Origin: Datura wrightii
Lineage: Eukaryota > Streptophyta > Magnoliopsida > Solanales > Solanaceae
Assembly: GCA_035772735.1 (NCBI GenBank)
Contig: JASDFA010000016.1
Span: 176,891,001 to 176,955,000 of the forward strand
Direction of reading: 5' to 3'
Length of the DNA: 64,000 nucleotides
Positions 51,062 through 59,787 of this stretch are shown in pieces (position 1 is the stretch's first letter; every line of letters starts with the position of its first letter). Under the pieces are notes generated by a model. The model was not told the origin of the DNA and did no database searches. It saw only the letters and a program-made list of their open reading frames with translations. A program made the position numbers and the translations under genes.

Positions 51062-51386
51062 AATATAGAGATTAATTATATAATATTTAGTTATGCATGA
51101 TTTAGTTATTCATGTCACATGTATTCGTTATTTCATTTTCTACGTTGCATAAAATAATACATAAATTTTTTATAACTTATACATGTATATGTTATATAGA
51201 AAAGAAAAATATTAAGCAAACATTATTATATTAGCAAGGCTATTTTTATGTGAAAAGAGAGGGAAAAAACATAATATATGTTGACACTCAATTAGAACCT
51301 CCTCATATTTATCCGAGCTCCTATTTGATTTATTAATTTTTAAATATATATTTTTAAAATTATTTTATTTTACATAATTATTTACT
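51062..51386. other. AT-rich host spacer
   Basis: No gene. The part after about 51350 begins the host repeat unit that recurs at 56615-57300. Confidence 0.5.
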
Positions 51387-51576
51387 ATTTTTAAAATTTA
51401 TATTTGTATAATAAATATTTTTATTACATCAATTGTCGTTATATAATTACGTATTGTTATTTTACATCTCTACATATCATTTGTGTATATAAGATTGCAT
51501 ATTCAATAATATATATTTTTTAGTTAAATAAGCGTTTTATTAACATAATTTTGCATAGCATTACTAATTATTTATA
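51387..51576 (+). repeat. 190-bp direct duplication, left copy
   Basis: Identical base for base to 56615-56804 (constant offset 5228). Its right edge is exactly the left edge of the inserted viral DNA. It is host sequence, not viral: diverged copies of the same unit continue at 56881-57250. Confidence 0.95.
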
Positions 51577-51648
51577 CTGCCGGATCTTGAGACCATGTGT
51601 ACAGGATACCTTTTTAGGGGCTCCCCGGGATAACAACGGCCCTTAACA
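51577..51648 (-). repeat. Inverted copy of viral leader at the left junction
   Basis: Reverse complement of 52560-52631 with a single mismatch (51579). Three further bases (ATA, 51574-51576) of the host flank also match the template, a possible microhomology at the joint. It ends abruptly at 51648/51649. Confidence 0.93.
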
Positions 51649-51716
51649 GATATCAAGAAAAAGGGGAGATCGAAACAATTAATGAAAGTCCCCTAAGACA
51701 TATTGCAAGAAAAATT
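51649..51716 (+). repeat. 68-bp inverted repeat, left copy
   Basis: Perfect inverted match to 56547-56614. The match starts exactly at the joint with the leader patch (51649). Confidence 0.95.
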
Positions 51717-51995
51717 GCTTATCAACCGGGTGATAAGACCCGACAAATCGAGGATTATTTAAGCCTTGTGAAGAAAAACTTGTTAGAATCCTTTGAACAA
51801 ATTGCTAGCAAGTCTGATACATCAATGAAAAGTCCATCAAATTATGAGGACTCCCAGATAGACGAAGATGCAGACACAGAAGATGTGTTACGGGAGGCAG
51901 AAAAGCTCCTGCAAGAAGATAAGCTCGATGAAGGGGATAGCGACGAAAATTTCGTCCAAAGGATGTTAAACGCACAAGGAAAGAAGAAAATCTAA
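51649..51995 (+). pseudogene. C-terminal fragment of a pararetroviral ORF
   Basis: An open frame runs through the left joint and ends at TAA 51993. It has no credible start of its own, since the viral part begins at 51649 mid-gene. The protein is basic at first, then strongly acidic (about residues 75-100), and ends in a Lys-rich tail (GKKKI). It sits immediately upstream of the viral promoter, where the last ORF of the genome ends, so it is probably the end of the polymerase polyprotein. A separate late ORF is an alternative. Confidence 0.6.
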
Positions 51996-52008
51996 GCCTT
52001 GTAAACTT

Positions 52009-52101
52009 TGTGGGCCCCACTAACAGAGATGACTGTCTAAGTGCAATAATAGAGCACTCTGTACAAAGCTACTGTAGATAGATTTTTTTTTTCTATTTAA
52101 A
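52009..52101 (+). promoter_or_regulatory. Pararetroviral genomic promoter
   Basis: A TATA-like TATTTAAA at 52094-52101 lies about 100 bp after the preceding stop, followed by a transcribed-leader-like CT-rich stretch (52145-52160). A GTGGGCCCCAC near-palindrome at 52010-52020 resembles plant TCP-factor sites. Position between last ORF and leader matches the caulimovirid full-length RNA promoter. Whether it is active here is unknown. Confidence 0.6.
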
Positions 52102-52892
52102 GAGGCCTTTGCCTCATTTGTAAAGAGCAGAATTTTAGAAACACTCTCTCTCTCTAGATTTTCGCTCTGCCTTCTTTCTAAAGAAAGCACAGCTTTTGTA
52201 AAGTTCTTGTAATCTTTTCAATTTTGTATAGAGAAAACAAAAAACGTCCAAGTTTGGGCACAACTTCCGGTGTTAAGGTATTTAATTCTTCTGTCTTTCA
52301 TACTTCTTCTCCGATGGCCGTGCTTATAGCCGGCTAAATATCTATCTATGTTGAATCTCCGTTCTACTTGAATCTTCATAAAAAATGAACTAGACTTTAT
52401 TAAAATCGGGAGATTTTATTATCAGAACTGAAAAGACTTAGTATAAAGATTGATTAGCTTGGTTCGGAGATGGTGGTACAGTCGGCGAATACTGTAGATC
52501 TTGGATTTGCCTTTGTGGCTACGTACAGTTACCCGGTGAAAAGGCCCGTTATTTGGAGTTGTTAAGGGCCGTTGTTATCCCGGGGAGCCCCTAAAAAGGT
52601 ATCCTGTACACATGGTCTCAAGATCCGGTAGTATTTTGTCCAGACAGGCCCCGTGCTCCGGTAAAAGTTTACCATACAGCTAGTAATCTATATACCAAGG
52701 CTTTATATAGTTCATATAATAATTCCTCCTTGTTTTGATTCTTGTTCGAAGACAAGGATATTATCCGAATAAGATCTATCACCGCCGGCGGACTACCGCC
52801 GACGTAGATCCTGTTCACGATGGTATCAGAGCCTAGGAATTGTTTTATGAGACTAAAGGTACGATGGGATTCAACATAGATGTTTAATTGAT
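52102..52892 (+). other. Viral leader
   Basis: Long untranslated leader between promoter and movement-protein ORF, as usual in Caulimoviridae. 52560-52631 is the donor of the inverted patch at the left end. Confidence 0.65.
52821..52832 (+). promoter_or_regulatory. Primer binding site (initiator tRNA-Met)
   Basis: TGGTATCAGAGC in the leader, 61 bases before the movement-protein ATG. Caulimovirids, like the Gypsy elements here, prime with tRNA-Met. Confidence 0.92.
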
Positions 52893-53966
52893 ATGAATAT
52901 TGGAGAAAGAAGTGTTAAAAACACTAGACTGGAAGAGGTAGATATACCTCAAGATCTTGATTTGTTAAACAAATGGACTATTCCACAAGTCCCTATTCAT
53001 AAGATTTATGATTATGGCCTTTTTGATAAAATATCTTCTAAACAATTGATAAAAACAACTGAGCAGTCTCTTGCTTTAAATTCTTCTAAACAGACTGTTC
53101 GTTTATTAAATGAACGTGATATTATTCTGTATAAAAAGAAATATAGTTTCATGCATATAGGCTTGGTTCAAATTGCTTTTAAGCCTTTAACCCTTAAAGG
53201 GTTACCTGAATCTTTTATGGCTGCTTTAAGAGATGCTAGAAATCTTAATTTTAGACAATCTCTTATGGGATCTATTGAATCTACGGTGGCGTATGGTCTC
53301 GTATATTTCAATACTCAACCAAATTTACAATTATCTTTATCTGACGTCAATATTCTTGATGCATTAACATTAAATGTTAAAACTCATGGTTATAATTATG
53401 CACCTGGATCTGAACTTATATGTTTATCTTATAGAATTTATTATAAGTTCTTATCTACTCTTACTCCTCGATGCAAGTTGACAGATATGTCAAACGAGAC
53501 TATGATATTTGAAACAAATTTTGCTAGATCCAAAGTCACCACTAGGAGACTTATTGGATGGGATGAGATTAATTTTCCCTCTACTTGGATCTTAGACTCT
53601 GTTATATCTTCAAGTCAACAATCTGAGGAAATTACTAATCATGATTATTCGCATATAAGCCAAACCCCTGAAGGCAGAATTTGCATTCAATTTGAGGATA
53701 ATAAATCCTTAGTGCCTTATAGGCATTCTCATACTGGTAGTAGAAGATTATCTACTTCTGCAGGTCATTCATATATTGACCCTATTGAACCAATCTATGG
53801 TCCGGCCAGATTAAATCGTGCCGCTTCTCTCCATACGATTGACACGACTGATGGTAATAGGCGTGTTGACCGTATAAAGGTTTCAAATAATATTGTTAAA
53901 GATGATAATTCTGATAAGGATATTCCTACTTCATCCGATATGGATTTTGATTTTAATAAAACTTAA
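52893..53966 (+). pseudogene. Viral movement protein (30K superfamily)
   Basis: 357 codons, intact from ATG to TAA at 53964. The part around residues 85-230 resembles the 30K cell-to-cell movement proteins of Caulimoviridae, with a conserved-type Asp in the LSDVNILDALTL segment and a Gly some 20-30 residues on. Such proteins enlarge plasmodesmata to pass virus between cells. The C-terminal third is hydrophilic and Ser/Asp-rich. The next reading frame starts at the very next base in the same frame, so this may be the first part of a polyprotein cut by a stop. Classed as a viral relic, although this ORF itself is unbroken. Confidence 0.8.
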
Positions 53967-54686
53967 ATGATTAAGTTCCAAATCGATTTTAGTCCGGGTT
54001 CACCGGCAAGACAACATATTTTGAAAGAATTTTGTCAAGAAAAATGGAAAAGTTTTAAAAACTGGTATACTGAATTTTATAACAGTAATGATAAGAGAAA
54101 TATTTCTCAAGAGTTTTATGAAACTTGTGCTCTACATAATCAAATTATATATTTTGCTCCTTGGTTTATAACCACTTATATGCCCTTATTTATCAAAGTT
54201 CTTGAAAGAATTTATCAAGAAAGTAATGGTAATACCATTACAAGCATTTATCCTCCACAAAATCCTTTTGTTTTACCAAATAATACTGGTATTACTTTTG
54301 CTGCTTTTCAAAAATTTATTGAAGATGATGTCGCCAGCAACGGTATAAAGGAAATTAATAACTTGATTTCTCAAAATAATTATTTGTCTTTATATGTTAA
54401 AGTTTTGGGAGAACATATTAGTTCACTCGATTCTAAACTTGATTATTTAACTGAGTTGGTGAGGAAGATTGGTATTCCTTCTTCTGACATGTCTATGGTT
54501 GTTCACTCTGCTCATGTTATACACAGCAAGCCTGAAACTTCTACAAGGCTAGAACCTTCTATACAGAGACCTCCAGAGATTACTGGATTTAAGATCAAAT
54601 CTAGGGAAGATTTGGAAAAGCTAGTTAATGACAAACTAGCAGAGTTAAATCTTAAGCCTTTGGAGCTAGCCTCTGAATTTGCATAG
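53967..54686 (+). pseudogene. Viral second region (possible virion-associated protein)
   Basis: 239 codons from ATG directly after the movement-protein stop, to TAG at 54684. Middle residues (about 115-175) are heptad-like (NNLISQNNYLSLYVKVLG, then LDSKLDYLTELV), suggesting a coiled coil. A Pro/Ser-rich linker follows. Size and coiled coil fit a virion-associated protein, but I recognise no diagnostic motif. It could equally be the N-terminal part of the coat-protein precursor, as the frame continues past the stop. Confidence 0.6.
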
Positions 54687-56495
54687 AATATTCTCGATCC
54701 GTCCAAAGATTATAAGGAAGAGACCCGATCTGAACTTAATAAACTCAAAAAGTTGGGAAAAAGATATGGTGATATGCCAAGAATGGATACATATTACTAT
54801 CCTAGACCAACTCCCCAAGATGTTTTGGTGGAAGAAAGGGATTGGAACCAAACCAACACCAGTTATAACGGTGACGCCATCTATGAATGGAATTTAGATG
54901 GTTTAACAGATAGACAGATAAGTATTCTGGTACATCGGATGTTGATGTACTCGACAATCTGCAAAGCTACCTCAGATAAAAATACGGAGACAGTAATTTG
55001 CAGAATGATAGTTGCAGGTTTCACCGGCCAATTAAGAGGTTGGTGGGATAATTTTATGACTGATGAAGATAGAGCAGCAATCTATAATGTTGTTAAGTCA
55101 GAACCTGGAGTTGATAACCTAGGAAGAGCTTTAGTACCTGGAAGACAAGATTGTGTCTACACTTTAGTTCTTACCATTATTGAACATTTTAGTGGTAGAT
55201 TCACCAACATGTACGAAAATATTCGTACTTTGTTAAATGGACTTAGATGTAAACATTTAGGTGAATTCAGGTGGTATAAGGACACCTTCCTTAGTCGGGT
55301 AATGGATTTGCCCGAAAGCAACAGTGACCATTGGAAAGGTAAATTTATAGATGGTTTACCTCACCTATTTGCAGAAAGAGTTAGGAAAGCTCTTAGAGGG
55401 AATAACATCCAGATTATGTATAACAATTATACATACGGGAGACTTATCGGAGTTTGTACCCAAGAAGGATTAAATTTATCTAACGAGTTAAAGCTGAATG
55501 CACAGCTAAAAAGACAAAATCTAACTGAAAGGAACCAGTTAGGTGATTTTTGTCAACAGTTCAGAATGGAAAGAACTATAGCATCTTCTTCAAAACGGAA
55601 GAACAGAAAAAATCAAGATGATTATTACCAAAGGAAAGGTAAAAGACGACATCGTCGATCAAAAGAGGAAAGATATTTCCGAAGAAAACATCGAAAAGAG
55701 AAGAGATTTGTTAAAGACAGATCAGGAAGAGATCTGAAGGATATTAAGTGTTATAAATGCGGACAATTTGGTCATATTGCCCCAAATTGTAAGAAAGAAA
55801 GGGTTAAAGCTCTTGCAATGGATTTAGATGAAAAATCCAAAGAACAGATTATGAAGATTATGGATGAAACTTCAGACAGTGAAAGTGATTATACTTCTTC
55901 TTCTGAATCTGAAGCCTCTGTTAAATTATTTGATTTACCTGATGAAAATGGTTGTGATAAATGCAATACAGGTACAGGTAATTGTTCTTGTGATAACCTG
56001 GATTTTTATAAATTACAATCCCAATTTCAAAATAATTTTGAAATTAAACCTATTACTTCAGATAATATTTTAGAATTATTGAAAGTAGTCAATGATAATG
56101 AGTTAAGAGAAAAAATTATCAGCATGACTTCTATTTCAAAATCGGCTGAAAAGCCCGTTCAAAAGAAAGATATTTTAGAGGAAACTCCATATTCTATGGC
56201 GGAAGTTCAAAAAAGACTTTTGCAAAGGAACTCGCCACAAAATATGAGTTTTCCCAGTCATTCTTCTTCAATGGATGATCTAAAATCTGAAGTTGAAAAA
56301 TTAAAAAATGAGATTAAATCTCTTAAACAAAATCAAATGATTTTCGACCATCGTATGAGCCAAATGGAGCGTACTATGGGTCATGATAAAGGGAAAGAAG
56401 TTTTAAATGAGTCAAATGATTCAAAAGAAATTTCTGATTTTGCAAAAAAGACTATTTCCTCCCCAAATGATGATTTATTCATAGGAATGATGTAA
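54687..56495 (+). pseudogene. Viral coat protein (gag-like) with zinc knuckle
   Basis: Open from the base after the TAG at 54684 to the TAA at 56493; the first ATG is at 54774. It has a capsid-like domain (about 54880-55480, with a GWWDNF segment and TQEGLNL), a very basic Arg/Lys stretch (55590-55740), then a perfect CX2CX4HX4C zinc knuckle at 55749-55790 (CYKCGQFGHIAPNC). An acidic Ser/Asp region (55865-55920) and a C-terminal coiled coil (56270-56370) follow. This order is typical of caulimovirid coat proteins. The protein would encapsidate viral DNA. Confidence 0.85.
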
Positions 56496-56546
56496 ATAGT
56501 AACTTCTCATAGATGGTATGTTAAGTGTACTATTTTGATTGATGAA
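56496..56546 (+). pseudogene. Start of protease region, truncated
   Basis: In the same frame after the TAA at 56493, the reading continues with HRWYVKCTILID, a beta-strand-like start as seen just before the Asp-Ser/Thr-Gly motif of caulimovirid proteases. It is cut off at 56546 by the inverted patch before the active site would appear. Confidence 0.5.
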
Positions 56547-56614
56547 AATTTTTCTTGCAATATGTCTTAGGGGACTTTCATTAATTGTTTCGATCTCCCC
56601 TTTTTCTTGATATC
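56547..56614 (-). repeat. 68-bp inverted repeat, right copy
   Basis: Perfect reverse complement of 51649-51716. It forms the right end of the viral insert and abuts the right 190-bp host copy. Confidence 0.95.
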
Positions 56615-56804
56615 ATTTTTAAAATTTATATTTGTATAATAAATATTTTTATTACATCAATTGTCGTTATATAATTACGTATTGTTATTTTACATCTCTA
56701 CATATCATTTGTGTATATAAGATTGCATATTCAATAATATATATTTTTTAGTTAAATAAGCGTTTTATTAACATAATTTTGCATAGCATTACTAATTATT
56801 TATA
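56615..56804 (+). repeat. 190-bp direct duplication, right copy
   Basis: Identical to 51387-51576. The host unit continues beyond it at 56805, which shows this is flanking DNA and not part of the virus. Confidence 0.95.
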
Positions 56805-57317
56805 ATTAATTTAATTATAATATCTGTACAGTATTATTGCCAATTACATTACTAGTTCATTCTATTTATTAAGTCTTATCATAATATTTACTACTTTTAA
56901 AATTTATATTTATAATTATAAATATTTTTATTGCATCAATTGTCGTTATATAATTACGTATAAAATTATTTTACATCTCTACATATCATTTGTGTATATA
57001 AGATTACATATTCAATAATATATACTTTTTAGTTAAATAAGGATCTTATTAACATAATTTTGCATAGCTTTACTAATTATTCATAATTAATTTAATGATA
57101 ATATCTGTACAGTATTATTGCCAATTACATTATTATAATATATACTTTTTAGTTAAATAAGGATCTTATTAACATAATTTTGCATAGCTTTACTAATTAT
57201 TCATAATTAATTTAATGATAATATCTGTACAGTATTATTGCCAATTACTATTAGTTCATTCTATTTATTAAGTCTTATATAACTACAGTATTTTTATTAA
57301 TTATATAATAACTAATT
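56805..57317. repeat. Host tandem repeat units
   Basis: The AT-rich unit beginning at 56615 recurs in diverged form from about 56881. Within it, 57015-57128 is repeated perfectly at 57135-57248 (114 bp, period 120). No gene. Confidence 0.85.
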
Positions 57318-57551
57318 TGTTATGAAATAATAAAGAAAGAACATGAATATTATAGAGAAAGAGAGAAGAGAAAAATTCTTATTTTTCTTGATGGGATGAA
57401 ATACAATGAAGGGGAACCCCTCTATTTATAGGGATAATTTCTTCTAACTTTTCTCCAAAAGATAGACTTTCACTATAATATAAACACATGTATCCACTAC
57501 AATACAAATACCTTTATAGACATTCACTATAATACAAATACATTTATAACA
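57318..57551 (-). repeat. 3' LTR of the Copia element
   Basis: 234 bp, partner of 59035-59261, with several substitutions and a small length difference near 57350-57365. The minus-strand polypurine tract abuts it at 57552. Confidence 0.93.
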
Positions 57552-57779
57552 CTCCCCCTTGAATGTCGATTTGATAGATAATGTGCCTCGTTAAAACATT
57601 ACTAGAAAAAAAAACCCAGTGAAAAAAAATCTAGTGAAGGAAAAAGAGTACACATATCTAATAATACGCATTTTGACTGCCTCATTAAAAACCTTACAAG
57701 GAAAAACCAGTAGGACAAAACCTGAAAAAGAGTACAAAGCGTATTAACTCCCCCTAATTAGAACATCCTTGAATCTTTG

Positions 57780-57960
57780 CATCGATCTTGTGCACCATCT
57801 TTGTGCGTTGTGGTGGAGCAATTGAATCATATATCGCACACTCAAATTTTTAGATGAAATTATTTGGTTCCTGACCCTGAACCAATTGTGATAGGGGAAC
57901 CTTGTTGGCTTGATGCATTCAAGTGTTGCTATATGTTAAATAAACATATCTCATACCAAA
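57780..57960 (-). pseudogene. Copia integrase fragment
   Basis: Minus-strand translation gives scraps such as IKPTRFPYHN and IAPPQRTKM, the latter close to the PIAPPQRTKMGPQ motif at the end of Copia integrases. It is broken by stops and joined to the 3' end. Confidence 0.55.
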
Positions 57961-58699
57961 TTTTATTTGGGAGTTTTATTCTCATAACCAATAATTTAGC
58001 TATAATTGGAGACATACATTTTTTGCTAAACCAACATAGATATGAATCAGCATTATCAACATGATTTTATAATTTGGAACTATGCTCTTAATTTAATAAT
58101 TCAAGCAACAACCTTACAAAAATCAATTGCAAGTTGATATCAAAACACATGTGATCATTTCATAGATGCATCTATTAGCAAACGGTTCACATGGTAGGTG
58201 AATGAGCCCATATTCACCTTTTTATAAGTTTCAAAATTTCAAGGAATATAATTCCAATCTTAGCTGATCAAGATCATTCTATTACGAGAACAAGCAACAC
58301 AAGAGAATTCTTGAAGAATCTTTTATTTCTTCAACATATAGCCGCGTGAATTCTCAATTATTTTTGCATCACATTTGAACCGGGATGGGCAACTAGGTAT
58401 GCCAACTTATTTCAGTAAACTTCTAGTTTACTTTCGTATGTGATTTCATCATCATACCCATATTTATGTACTACAAATAAAAAAAATGGCGGATAATCTT
58501 TTACATAAATATTTATAACCCGTTTCAATTGTAGTAGCATGAAGATATAGATCTTCCCGTAATTTATAGTCTCAATTTCTTTTTTCAATGTCCTTGAAAC
58601 TAATAAGTTTCCTTTTGAGACTTACTACAATAATTTCATTCCTTCAGGTAGTAATACATTAGCTTTTCCGGAGCTCTCAATTAATTTTGTGTACTACCA

Positions 58700-58965
58700 C
58701 ATATTCAATCATATCAACATCATTAATAGTTTCTCCACATAGTTTCGACTTAAAAACAATTTTGAATGTTGATGAGCTATACTCATGAACAGACTTATAG
58801 TCTTGATGGATCCAATCATATCATGCCATTGGGTGTATGACCATCTTCAGGTGGTCATACCTTTCTTTTAGGCTATTCTACAAAATAAGTGGATTCTTAA
58901 TCGTGACATATTCAATTTTAAGAATTTCGTCAAGATGATGACGCAAGAATATCATAGCCTTAGCA
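58700..58965 (-). pseudogene. Copia gag fragment (UBN2 type)
   Basis: Minus-strand reading gives FLRHHLDEILKIEYVTIKNP, then LKERYDHLKMVI, then SVHEYSSSTF and SKLCGETINDVDMIEY. These are the hallmark blocks of Copia gag. Two internal stops (one replacing the Trp of LW-LKERYDH) show it is dead. Confidence 0.8.
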
Positions 58966-59034
58966 CGATCTTGGTTTGATGCTTTGTTTTCACTTTTAAG
59001 TGAGTGCTCAAGGCAGAGACTCGTGCTGATAACG

Positions 59035-59261
59035 TGTTATGAAATAATAAAGAAAGAACAAGAATATTATAGAAAAAGAGAGAAATTCTTATTTCTCTTG
59101 ATGGGATGAAATACAATGAAGGAGAACCCCTTTATTTATAGGGATAATTTCTCCTAACTTTTCTCCAAAAGATATACTTTCACTATAATATAAACACATG
59201 TATCCACTACAATATAAATAACTTTATAGACATTCACTATAATACAAATACATTTATAACA
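59035..59261 (-). repeat. 5' LTR of the Copia element
   Basis: 227 bp, ends TGTTAT/ATAACA. Just inside on the minus strand is 'cgttatcagcacgagtctctgcc', the usual start of the internal region in this Solanaceae Copia group. Confidence 0.93.
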
Positions 59262-59266
59262 TAATT

Positions 59267-59470
59267 CAATTTCTTTCAATTTATTTAATAGTCCCTTTTA
59301 ATCCATTTTGGCTTTTAGTTAAATTCAATTCAGCCTCAATTTAGACTCAACCCATTTATCCAATCCAGACCCGCATAAGCGATTCGTAACCCGATCCATA
59401 TGCCCAAATCAAATCTCACCCGTTTATCTATCTAATCCTACGGTCAAGATTAAATATCCTTTTTCTTCTC
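59267..59470 (+). promoter_or_regulatory. Probable DBR1 promoter region
   Basis: AT-rich spacer with a 'ttaaatatcc' TATA-like run near 59450, followed by a pyrimidine-rich CT patch (59463-59480) typical of plant transcription starts. The assignment rests on position relative to the DBR1 start codon and the predicted 5'-UTR intron. Confidence 0.35.
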
Positions 59471-59787
59471 CTTCCGTAACTCTGTTCAAGTGTTTCGCCG
59501 ACCACCACAGCCGCGTCACTGCTCCGATCAACGAGCGACCGGCAAAGCGCGCAACCTTCTACGGCGGACCACACCGCGCCGCTCCCTGCTCCGTCCAACG
59601 AGTCAACTGATCAGACCGCGCCGCTCCCTGCTTCGTCCAGCGAGCCATCAGACCAGACAGCGCCACTCTCTCTCCCGACAGGCCAGACCTCGCCGCCTCA
59701 CTGTTCCGACAAGACCCCAGGACGTCCGCCTCCAGTCCGGTCATCTCTGGCCTACGAGACCCTTTTCCTCCTCTCCCCAGCAAAATA
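59471..59787 (+). other. Probable DBR1 5' UTR exon, GC-rich with internal repeats
   Basis: A sharp GC-rich island in AT-rich surroundings. It contains imperfect tandem repeats (about 59570-59700: 'accgcgccgctccctgct' then 'accgcgccgctccctgctt', then a weaker copy). It ends at a good splice-donor-like AA/GTAAGC near 59788. A 100-codon reading frame (59490-59792) is Arg/Ser/Pro-rich and repeat-driven, so I treat it as untranslated or an upstream ORF rather than a protein. Confidence 0.45.

Larger units (their letters stand above)
51577..56614 (+). mobile_element. Endogenous pararetrovirus fragment (Caulimoviridae), rearranged
   Basis: 5,038 bp of caulimovirid-like DNA, genus not determinable here. 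Order: inverted piece of leader, C-terminal part of an ORF, promoter and leader, tRNA-Met primer site, movement protein, second region, coat protein with zinc knuckle, first residues of a protease-like region, inverted end patch. The sequence is circularly permuted relative to a viral map beginning at the promoter. It lacks protease core, RT and RNase H, so it cannot be infectious or self-replicating. It is flanked by a perfect 190-bp host duplication rather than LTRs. Confidence 0.88.
57318..59261 (-). mobile_element. Internally deleted Copia element
   Basis: LTRs 57318-57551 and 59035-59261 (TGTTAT... ATAACA) with perfect target duplication TAATT (57313-57317, 59262-59266). On the minus strand the order is 5' LTR (59035-59261), gag remnant, integrase scrap, polypurine tract (cattcaagggggag, complement of 57552-57565), 3' LTR. 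The internal region is only about 1.5 kb, so most of pol is gone. Confidence 0.93.

Noticed and set aside
21985..52832. tRNA genes at TGGTATCAGAGC matches
   Set aside because: Only the 12-base primer site is present in each case (21985, 41147, 52821), with no cloverleaf.
51387..56804. Reading the 190-bp repeats as short LTRs of a retrotransposon
   Set aside because: They lack TG...CA ends and a target duplication outside them, the primer site lies over 1.2 kb inside, and the right copy continues into host tandem-repeat sequence.
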